DNA from: Bacteroidia bacterium | GTDB taxonomy: Bacteria; Bacteroidota; Bacteroidia; Flavobacteriales; Flavobacteriaceae | DNA: 64,000 nt | NCBI GenBank assembly: GCA_030427735.1 | Contig: JAUIBP010000004.1 | Location: 326,979-390,978, forward strand | Reading direction: 5' to 3' | Shown here: positions 1-6,301 of the stretch, piece after piece | Numbering within the stretch: the stretch's first letter is position 1 | How the letters are laid out: every line of letters begins with the position of its first letter | Made by a program: the position numbers and the translations under genes | The notes under the pieces: generated by a model | Databases searched by the model: none | Told to the model about the DNA's origin: nothing | The model's input: the letters and a program-made list of their open reading frames with translations, nothing else

Positions 1-1002
1 TTTATCAACTTGTGGTTTAATAACATTTTTAGTGTTGCCGTAATTTTTATTTAACCAAGCCATATCGATTTCGTTATCGAAGTGACCGATGTTACAAACT
101 ATGGTTTTATCTTTCATGGCTTCAAAATGTTCGCCACGAACAATATCTTTATTTCCTGTAGTGGTAATTACAATATCGGCTTTACCTACAACCGTTTCTA
201 AACGTTTTACTTCATATCCGTCCATAGCTGCTTGTAGGGCGCATATCGGATCGATTTCGGTTACGGTTACAATACTTCCAGCACCTCTAAACGAAGCGGC
301 TGTACCTTTACCAACATCGCCATAACCACAAACGACTACGCGTTTACCAGCAAGCATAACATCGGTTGCACGACGAATAGCATCTACAGCGCTTTCGCGA
401 CAGCCATATTTGTTATCGAATTTAGACTTGGTTACAGAGTCGTTTACGTTAATTGCTGGCATAGGAAGTGTGCCTTTTTGCATACGCTCGTATAAACGAT
501 GTACTCCAGTAGTGGTTTCTTCACTTAGTCCATTAATACCTTCTACTAATTCTGGGTAACGGTCTAGAACCATATTGGTAAGGTCTCCACCATCATCTAA
601 AATCATATTTAAAGGTTTTCTGTCTTCACCAAAAAATAGTGTTTGCTCTATACACCAGTCAAATTCCTCTTCGGTCATGTCTTTCCATGCATAAACAGCA
701 GTTCCTGCAGCAGCAATTGCAGCAGCGGCTTGGTCTTGAGTAGAGAAAATGTTACAAGAACTCCAAGTTACTTCGGCTCCTAAGGCTTGTAAAGTTTCAA
801 TCAATACTGCGGTTTGGATGGTCATGTGTAAACATCCTGCAATTCTAGCGCCTTTTAATGGCTGACTGTCTTTGTATTCTTCGCGTAAGCTCATTAAGCC
901 TGGCATTTCTGCTTCGGCTAATTCAATTTCCTTTCTTCCCCAATCGGCTAGCGAAAGATCTTTTACTTTATTTGGTAGGTAACCAACAGTTTTTGTATCC
1001 AT
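1..1002 (-). CDS. ahcY: Adenosylhomocysteinase (partial, C-terminus off the window edge)
   Basis: This gene hydrolyses S-adenosylhomocysteine to adenosine and homocysteine in the cytosolic methyl cycle. The frame is open from an ATG at 1002 to the left edge, giving 334 codons of a protein usually about 440 residues long, so the C-terminal quarter is missing. Visible family marks are the N-terminal [23 protein letters not shown] substrate domain, the DDGGD segment and the NAD-binding Rossmann stretch reading [12 protein letters not shown]. It is divergent from the phosphopantetheinyl transferase at 1157. A TATCTTTG box on the minus strand at 1126-1133 implies a leader of roughly 115 bases; I could not fold that leader into a known SAM or SAH riboswitch. 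Confidence 0.96.
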   Translation of the reverse strand, partial: MDTKTVGYLPNKVKDLSLADWGRKEIELAEAEMPGLMSLREEYKDSQPLKGARIAGCLHMTIQTAVLIETLQALGAEVTWSSCNIFSTQDQAAAAIAAAGTAVYAWKDMTEEEFDWCIEQTLFFGEDRKPLNMILDDGGDLTNMVLDRYPELVEGINGLSEETTTGVHRLYERMQKGTLPMPAINVNDSVTKSKFDNKYGCRESAVDAIRRATDVMLAGKRVVVCGYGDVGKGTAASFRGAGSIVTVTEIDPICALQAAMDGYEVKRLETVVGKADIVITTTGNKDIVRGEHFEAMKDKTIVCNIGHFDNEIDMAWLNKNYGNTKNVIKPQVDK

Positions 1003-1125
1003 GTTTTGTTATTTTCTAAAGGTTTATGGCTTTACAACTTTGATATTAGCAGTTAATTTAGTTAAATTCGCTATAAAAAAATTGTATTTCATATTAAGCC
1101 TTAATGTTTTTGCTTAAAGCGAGTG

Positions 1126-1133
1126 CAAAGATA
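1126..1133 (-). promoter_or_regulatory. Bacteroidota-type -7 box for ahcY
   Basis: The minus strand reads TATCTTTG, a match to the Bacteroidota -7 consensus TAnnTTTG. No TTTG -33 element sits at the ideal 19-base spacing, so this rests on the -7 box and its position upstream of ahcY. Confidence 0.5.
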
Positions 1134-1156
1134 ACCAATAACTTTCAAAAAAGTAA

Positions 1157-1783
1157 ATGCCTCTTTATAAAACCATTACTCCAAATTTAGGAACTACAGT
1201 TAGAATTTGGAAGATTACAGAGTCGTACACTGATTTGTTTCAGGAAGTTAATTTAAAGCCCGAAAGTTTAAATCGGGTTTTGGGTATGAAAAGTGAGTTG
1301 CACCAACGCGGTTTTTTAAGCGTGAGAAAGCTTTTGGATTTATTTGGGTATAACGATTTCGACTTGTATTACGACCATAATGGGAAGCCACATTTAAAAG
1401 ATGGTAAGCATATTTCTATTACACATTCTTTTACATTTTCGGCTGTTATTGTTAGTGATGAGGAGGTTGGGATAGATATTGAAAAGCAACGGGATAAAAT
1501 AGGGTTAATTGCGCGTAAGTTTATAGATTTTGAATTCGATTTCTTAAATCCCGATCATGAAGATTATGTAAGAATGCTAACTGTAATTTGGGGAGCTAAA
1601 GAAGCGCTTTACAAGTTATTTGCCACGCCTGGATTGAGTTTTCACGATCATATTTTTGTAATTCCTTTTTCGTTGCAGGAACGAAATACAATAGCTTGGA
1701 TTGATTATAAAACCAACAAGTGTCGTTACCAAGTTCGGTATTTAGAATTCGAGGACTTTACTTGTGTTTATACTATAGCCTAA
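1157..1783 (+). CDS. 4'-phosphopantetheinyl transferase superfamily protein
   Basis: Transfers the phosphopantetheine arm of CoA to a carrier-protein serine, making the active holo-form. Of 208 residues, the two superfamily signatures are clear: GIDIE at 105-109, whose Asp and Glu bind magnesium, and WGAKEALYK at 145-153, with the KE pair. Length and the Sfp-like two-half layout fit the single PPTase usually found in Flavobacteriaceae, which may serve the fatty-acid acyl carrier protein as well as any polyketide or peptide synthase. The ATG at 1157 follows an A-rich stretch and no Shine-Dalgarno sequence. Its stop overlaps the start of the next gene by one base (TAATG), so the two are probably translationally coupled. 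Confidence 0.9.
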   Translation: MPLYKTITPNLGTTVRIWKITESYTDLFQEVNLKPESLNRVLGMKSELHQRGFLSVRKLLDLFGYNDFDLYYDHNGKPHLKDGKHISITHSFTFSAVIVSDEEVGIDIEKQRDKIGLIARKFIDFEFDFLNPDHEDYVRMLTVIWGAKEALYKLFATPGLSFHDHIFVIPFSLQERNTIAWIDYKTNKCRYQVRYLEFEDFTCVYTIA

Positions 1784-2511
1784 TGAAAAATGTACTAAAT
1801 AATATCCTTCATAATATTTTTATCAATAAAAAACAGCTCGCTATTTTAATCGATCCCGAAAAAATGGAACTGGATAGCGTAAAACCTTTTATAAAAAAAG
1901 TAAATCGTTCTGTAGCTAGTTATATTTTTGTAGGAGGGAGTACAGTGCCAGAAGACCTTACCGAACCATTGGTTCTAGAAATAAAAAAGCATACCACCTT
2001 GCCTGTAATTTTATTTCCTGGCGATGTGGCTCAAATTACAAATGCAGCAAATGCCTTGTTGTTTTTATCGCTAATGTCTGGTAGAAATCCAGAGTATTTA
2101 ATAGGAAAGCACGTGCAGGCCATACCGTATTTAAAAGAAACCAGCTTAGAGGTTATTCCTACAGGATATTTATTGATTGAAAACGGAGTTAAAACTACGG
2201 TGCAGGAAGTTACCGAAACCATACCCATGTCTACCAAAGAAATAGATACGATAGTAAATACCGCTTTGGCAGGCGAACTTTTAGGCATGCGTTTAATGTA
2301 TCTAGAGGCTGGTAGTGGTGCGCAACAGCCAGTATCTACCGAAGTAATAAGTGCTGTAAAGCACGAACTAACTATTCCATTAATAGTCGGCGGGGGAATA
2401 AAGACCAAAATACAGTTAGACGATGCATTTAGGGCAGGGGCTAACATGGTAGTTATTGGATCGGCTATCGAAGAGAATGAAGATTTCTTATACGAATTAA
2501 GACGCTGGTAG
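1783..2511 (+). CDS. Geranylgeranylglyceryl/heptaprenylglyceryl phosphate synthase family protein
   Basis: Member of the PcrB/GGGPS TIM-barrel family, which joins a polyprenyl diphosphate to glycerol-1-phosphate to make an ether lipid precursor. Visible marks are the AILIDPEK start of the barrel, FVGGST, FPGDVAQI, the YLEAGSG motif and the terminal phosphate-binding VGGGIKT and ANMVVIGSAIEEN segments. I chose the ATG at 1783, giving 242 residues and a protein beginning MKNVLNNIL; the longer frame from 1720 adds residues that overlap the upstream gene and do not resemble the family. Bacteroidota homologues belong to the group related to archaeal enzymes. The physiological product in bacteria of this group is poorly known, so the exact substrate is inferred only at family level. 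Confidence 0.9.
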   Translation: MKNVLNNILHNIFINKKQLAILIDPEKMELDSVKPFIKKVNRSVASYIFVGGSTVPEDLTEPLVLEIKKHTTLPVILFPGDVAQITNAANALLFLSLMSGRNPEYLIGKHVQAIPYLKETSLEVIPTGYLLIENGVKTTVQEVTETIPMSTKEIDTIVNTALAGELLGMRLMYLEAGSGAQQPVSTEVISAVKHELTIPLIVGGGIKTKIQLDDAFRAGANMVVIGSAIEENEDFLYELRRW

Positions 2512-2615
2512 ATTAAAATAATTCAAATTTCACCCTCGAAAGATTGAAATCATTAGTATTTTTGGAAAGCAACGCTTAAAAAAGTTGTTTGCCAATTAAT
2601 ACAAATAGAAGCCTT

Positions 2616-2876
2616 ATGAAAATTTCTGTGGAACTAACCTTAACACCACTTCAAGACGATTTTGAAACACCAATCAAAACGTTTATAAAACAATTACGAG
2701 CATCAGAATTTACTGTGTTAGAAAACCCGTTAAGTACACAAGTTTATGGCGATTACGATGCTGTAATGCCTTTTTTAACCGAAACCATCAAAACTTCTTT
2801 TTCACAATTAGATCATGTTTTGGTAAATATGAAGGTTGTAAAAAGCGACAGAAGCGATTATGCAGCAGATTTTTGA
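2616..2876 (+). CDS. Thiamine-binding protein, MTH1187/YkoF family
   Basis: A small ferredoxin-like-fold protein of 86 residues (from the ATG at 2616; a TTG at 2589 in frame would add nine). The segment LENPLSTQVYGDYD matches the conserved STQ region of the MTH1187/YkoF family, whose members bind thiamine or its pyrimidine part. It carries no signal peptide, so it should act in the cytoplasm. Its 3' end overlaps the start of the PnuT-type transporter by 17 bases. That coupling, and the TPP riboswitch 3 kb downstream, support a role in thiamine salvage, perhaps as a buffer or chaperone. A TATTTTTG box at 2557-2564 could be the promoter of this run of genes. Confidence 0.8.
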   Translation: MKISVELTLTPLQDDFETPIKTFIKQLRASEFTVLENPLSTQVYGDYDAVMPFLTETIKTSFSQLDHVLVNMKVVKSDRSDYAADF

Positions 2877-3492
2877 TTTTTTTATAGAGCCCTATAAAAG
2901 TACACCAGCATTATATATTGTTTTAGAGACTGTAGCATTTGTTTTTGGCGTGTTAAGTGTGTATTACGCTAAAAAAGAAAACATTTTAGTTTATCCTACA
3001 GGTTTGGTTGCAACCACCATTACAGTATTTTTATTATACAAAGCAGGCTATTTTGGCGATATGTTAATGAATGTGTATTACTCGATTATGAGTATTTATG
3101 GTTGGTGGAATTGGTCCAGAAAAAAAGGCGACGAATATATTGTACCCATATCCAGAACCAATACAAAAGAAAAAATAATAGGTGTAATAATGTGTCTTGC
3201 TACTATGGTAGTCACTTATCTGGTTTATAAAGGCGCTGGCTATACCATAGCAATTACAAACTATATAGACATATTTACTTCGGGTATTTTTTTTACAGCC
3301 ATGTGGTATATGGCCAATAAGAAAATAGAAAACTGGACACTTTGGATTTTTGCAGATATTATTACCGTACCATTATACGCTTACCGCGGATTGGGTATTT
3401 TATCTGTTCAATACATAATCTTTACTATATTAGCAATACAAGGCTATCGCGAATGGAAACAGAGCTTAAACAAGAGCAGTCAGATTGTGTAA
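2860..3492 (+). CDS. pnuT: PnuC-family transporter, probable thiamine transporter PnuT
   Basis: An inner-membrane facilitator of 210 residues with about seven hydrophobic segments and the Pnu-family aromatic motif GWWNW near residue 81. PnuC members carry nicotinamide riboside and PnuT members carry thiamine; the sequence alone does not settle which. The thiamine assignment comes from context: it overlaps the gene for a thiamine-binding protein upstream and a P-loop kinase downstream, and a TPP riboswitch with an outer-membrane receptor lies further on. Bacteroidota loci that join omr1, pnuT and a kinase have been described as thiamine uptake systems. A coupled kinase would trap the vitamin by phosphorylation, as NadR-type kinases do for nicotinamide riboside. 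Confidence 0.82.
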   Translation: MQQIFDFFIEPYKSTPALYIVLETVAFVFGVLSVYYAKKENILVYPTGLVATTITVFLLYKAGYFGDMLMNVYYSIMSIYGWWNWSRKKGDEYIVPISRTNTKEKIIGVIMCLATMVVTYLVYKGAGYTIAITNYIDIFTSGIFFTAMWYMANKKIENWTLWIFADIITVPLYAYRGLGILSVQYIIFTILAIQGYREWKQSLNKSSQIV

Positions 3493-4013
3493 AAGTAGTG
3501 TTGTTTGGTCCGGAATCAACTGGAAAAACGGTGTTGGCTAAACAGCTGGCGACGCATTATAATACGCTTTTTGTGCCGGAATTTTCTAGAATATATGCCG
3601 AAAAAAAATTAGAAGCCAACCAATTGCTTAGCGAAAACGATGTGTTGCCTATTGCAAAAGGACAAATACTTCTAGAAAATACATTCGCTAAACAAGCTGA
3701 AAAAGTGTTAATTTGCGATACCGATTTGTTAGAAACAAAAGTATACGCAGAAGCTTATTACAAAGGGTTTTCCGATGTGGCGTTAACAAAATATGCTTCA
3801 GAAAATACATATCATTTATATCTGTTAACTTATATAGATGTGCCATGGGAAGCCGATAAGGTAAGGGATAAACCTAACGACAGAGAAACTATGTTCAATG
3901 CTTTTAAATCGGCTTTAAATCAATACAATAAACCCCATGTTTTGCTAAAAGGAACGTTCGAGGAGCGCTTTAACCTTGCGGTAAAACATATCGATAAAAT
4001 ATTAAAAAATTAA
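3453..4013 (+). CDS. NadR-like P-loop ATPase/kinase, candidate thiamine kinase
   Basis: A 186-residue AAA/NadR-like kinase with Walker A GPESTGKT at residues 19-26 and the FVPEFSR segment typical of the ribosylnicotinamide-kinase domain of NadR. ICDTDLLETKVYAE resembles its Walker B and substrate region, and VPWEADKVRDKPNDRE the lid. The frame is open from 3342, but the ATG at 3453 gives a family-length protein that overlaps pnuT by 40 bases. There is no nicotinamide mononucleotide adenylyltransferase domain, so this is a stand-alone kinase. Next to a thiamine-binding protein and a PnuT-type carrier, the likely substrate is thiamine; nicotinamide riboside remains possible. Confidence 0.78.
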   Translation: METELKQEQSDCVKVVLFGPESTGKTVLAKQLATHYNTLFVPEFSRIYAEKKLEANQLLSENDVLPIAKGQILLENTFAKQAEKVLICDTDLLETKVYAEAYYKGFSDVALTKYASENTYHLYLLTYIDVPWEADKVRDKPNDRETMFNAFKSALNQYNKPHVLLKGTFEERFNLAVKHIDKILKN

Positions 4014-4015
4014 TC

Positions 4016-5569
4016 ATGAATTTTTCAGAACAAGACTTAAAACAAATTGACAATAAAGGTTTAACTTTAAAAAAGATAGATCAGCAAATTAATCAGTTTA
4101 GAGACGGTATTCCATTTGTTAAATTGGCTTCGGCGGCTACCATATCTCATGGTATTTTAAAATTAACAGAAGCTGATAGAAAATATTACGGCGCTATTTA
4201 CGACGATAAGCGAGATAGTTTAAATGTTGTGAAATTTGTGCCTGCATCTGGTGCAGCAACCAGAATGTTTAAAACGCTATTTAATTATGTAAATAATCAT
4301 AATCCAGATGGCGACGAATCTTTAAACTCTTACATAAATAAACACAAAGATCTAGATTTATCGCTGTTTCTGGTAGGTTTAGAAAAATTACCATTCTACG
4401 ATTTGGTAATGGAGGAAATCCATAAGGCTTATCCAGATTACAAGACCTATGATGGCGACAAGCAAAAATGGTTGTTTGTAAAAACAATGTTAGACGAAAA
4501 GCACCTAAATTATGGGTCTTACCCAAAAGGTTTGTTGCCGTTTCATAAGTATAACGAGCGTATTACAACAGCTTTCGAAGAGCATTTGTTCGAATCGGCT
4601 TTATATGCTTCAACTAATAAAACTGCAAATCTACATTTTACAATTTCCGAAGTGCATAACCATAAATTCGATGCCGAGTTTAAGCGTATTGAAGAATTGG
4701 TAGAAGCGGCTACAAAAACAGCATTTAATATTTCCTTTTCTTATCAAAAACAATCTACAGATACCATAGCGCTAACGCCAGAATACGAGCCGTTTAGAGA
4801 AGACGATGGCAGTTTGTTGTTTAGACCTTCTGGGCATGGGGCGTTAATAGAGAATTTAAACGATCTGGATGCCGATGTTATTTTTATTCAAAATATAGAT
4901 AATGTGGTGGTTTCAGAATTAAAAACCAGTATTGTTGCGTATAAAAAAATGTTGGCTGGAGTTTTGCTTGATCGCCAGGAGCAAGCTTTTAAGTATTTAA
5001 ACGATTTAGATGAAGGAAATTTAAAGGAAAACGAACTGATAGAAGTTGCGGAGTTTTTAGCTCAGAAATTGAATGTTGATATCTCAGAAGAATTCGAAAA
5101 ATATTCATTAAAATATCAGATAGAATACTTAAAAGAAAAATTGAATAGACCAATTCGCGTGTGTGGAATGGTTAAAAATGAAGGCGAACCAGGTGGAGGG
5201 CCATTTTGGGTGCTCGATCACAGAGGTAACGAATCGTTACAAATTGTAGAGTCTGCGCAAATCGACAAAAAGAACAAAGTTCAGAAAGAAATTTTAGGAA
5301 ACGCAACACATTTTAACCCGGTGGATTTAGTTTGTGGGACTAAAAATTACAAAGGCGAAGGGTTCGATTTGTTGAAATACGTTGACCCTAATACCGGATT
5401 TATTACACAAAAAACGAAAGCAGGGCAAGAACTTTTGGCATTGGAGTTACCTGGATTGTGGAATGGCTCTATGGCTAATTGGAATACTATTTTTGTAGAA
5501 GTGCCACTTAAAACATTTAACCCTGTAAAAACGGTAACCGATTTATTAAAACCGGCTCACCAAATATAA
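4016..5569 (+). CDS. DUF4301 family protein
   Basis: A 517-residue cytosolic protein of a Bacteroidota family of unknown function. It starts two bases after the kinase stop and ends one base before the next gene, so it sits inside an operon. The segment VPASGAATRMFK at 75-86 recalls the glycine- and arginine-rich loop with which sugar-phosphate nucleotidyltransferases grip the NTP, and VCGMVKNEGEPGGGPFWV is a second strongly patterned block. These suggest a GT-A-like nucleotidyltransferase fold, but that is my inference. No signal peptide or membrane segment is seen. Its position among thiamine genes does not prove a part in thiamine metabolism. Confidence 0.8.
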   Translation: MNFSEQDLKQIDNKGLTLKKIDQQINQFRDGIPFVKLASAATISHGILKLTEADRKYYGAIYDDKRDSLNVVKFVPASGAATRMFKTLFNYVNNHNPDGDESLNSYINKHKDLDLSLFLVGLEKLPFYDLVMEEIHKAYPDYKTYDGDKQKWLFVKTMLDEKHLNYGSYPKGLLPFHKYNERITTAFEEHLFESALYASTNKTANLHFTISEVHNHKFDAEFKRIEELVEAATKTAFNISFSYQKQSTDTIALTPEYEPFREDDGSLLFRPSGHGALIENLNDLDADVIFIQNIDNVVVSELKTSIVAYKKMLAGVLLDRQEQAFKYLNDLDEGNLKENELIEVAEFLAQKLNVDISEEFEKYSLKYQIEYLKEKLNRPIRVCGMVKNEGEPGGGPFWVLDHRGNESLQIVESAQIDKKNKVQKEILGNATHFNPVDLVCGTKNYKGEGFDLLKYVDPNTGFITQKTKAGQELLALELPGLWNGSMANWNTIFVEVPLKTFNPVKTVTDLLKPAHQI

Positions 5570-5570
5570 T

Positions 5571-5978
5571 ATGCTAGATGAAAACCAACTGATTTCGGAA
5601 TTAGAATTTAAAGCCATAAGAAGTTCTGGTGCTGGAGGGCAGCATGTAAATAAAGTAGCTTCTAAAGTGGTGCTAAGTTTTAATATTCCGGAATCGGCGG
5701 TTTTAAGTCAGGTCGAAAAAGAGCGTCTTATTCAAAATTTAAAATCCAGATTAACGCAACAACAAGTGTTGGTTTTGCACTGCGACGATTCTAGAAGTCA
5801 GCATGCCAATAAAAAGTTGGTTATAAATAGGTTTATGGCACTGCTTCAGGAGGCATTAAAAGTTCAAAAAAAACGAAAGCCCACAAAAATTCCAAAGTCG
5901 GTTATCAAAAAAAGACTTAAGAGTAAGCGTTTGCGTTCCGATATTAAATCTACCCGCCGAAAACCTAATATCGAATAA
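5571..5978 (+). CDS. arfB: ArfB/YaeJ-like ribosome rescue peptidyl-tRNA hydrolase
   Basis: A 135-residue class I release factor-like protein that frees peptides from ribosomes stalled without a stop codon. The catalytic GGQ loop is at 22-24 within SSGAGGQHVNKVASKV. The protein lacks the stop-codon-reading domains of RF1 and RF2, and ends in a strongly basic tail (KKRKPTKIPKS... RRKPNIE), which in ArfB threads into the empty mRNA channel. The start ATG lies one base after the DUF4301 stop. Length matches E. coli YaeJ (about 140 residues). The next 323 bases hold the TPP riboswitch rather than another gene. Confidence 0.92.
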   Translation: MLDENQLISELEFKAIRSSGAGGQHVNKVASKVVLSFNIPESAVLSQVEKERLIQNLKSRLTQQQVLVLHCDDSRSQHANKKLVINRFMALLQEALKVQKKRKPTKIPKSVIKKRLKSKRLRSDIKSTRRKPNIE

Positions 5979-6041
5979 TGTTTTCAGACTTTTTAATAGT
6001 CGATTGTTAGTTTAAAGTTAAGTTATATTAATAAATGTTGC

Positions 6042-6049
6042 TACCTTTG
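6042..6049 (+). promoter_or_regulatory. -7 box of the thiamine receptor transcript
   Basis: TACCTTTG fits the Bacteroidota -7 consensus TAnnTTTG and lies 13 bases before the start of the TPP aptamer, where a promoter should be. The -33 element is poor. Confidence 0.55.
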
Positions 6050-6061
6050 CAGCGTTCTCAA

Positions 6062-6200
6062 TAAAGGGGTGCTAAAACAGTTAAAAGTAAACACCGTAGG
6101 TAGATATAGTTTAAATAATGTCTGCAATGTTTAACGTTTAATTTGTAAAGCTGAGATCATACCCGTAGAACCTAGAACAGGTAATGCTGTTTAGGGAAAA
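6062..6200 (+). ncRNA. TPP (thiamine pyrophosphate) riboswitch aptamer
   Basis: The conserved thi-box pieces appear in order: GGGGTGC at 6066-6072, GCTGAGA then ATACCC and GAACCT around 6150-6173, and the P4/P5 arm AACAG-G-TAATG-CTGTT followed by TAGGGA at 6191-6197. Between the first and second blocks lies an extended, A/T-rich P3 arm, longer than in most Proteobacteria. The aptamer precedes a TonB-dependent receptor by 100 bases. Binding of TPP should lower receptor expression when thiamine is plentiful. Confidence 0.95.
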
Positions 6201-6239
6201 TACAACCTAATGGGGAAGAGTAATCTGTGTAGGGTTGTA
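6201..6239 (+). promoter_or_regulatory. Hairpin downstream of the TPP aptamer, candidate expression platform
   Basis: TACAACC at 6201-6207 pairs perfectly with GGTTGTA at 6233-6239; two further TA/TA pairs form beyond a bulged G. No run of T follows, so this is not a typical intrinsic terminator. It may instead be a switching element that controls RNA processing or ribosome access to the start at 6302. Confidence 0.5.
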
Positions 6240-6301
6240 AAATAATCAATTAATAATTTTAGGATAAGGACCTCTTTTTATTCGATATAATCGTATTTCG
6301 A

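Noticed and set aside
1003..1125. Possible SAM or SAH riboswitch in the ahcY leader
   Set aside because: A leader of about 120 bases exists, but no conserved SAH or SAM riboswitch motif could be found by eye.
1720..1782. Longer start for the GGGPS homologue overlapping the upstream gene
   Set aside because: The added residues are a shadow of the phosphopantetheinyl transferase frame; the ATG at 1783 matches the family and the TAATG coupling.
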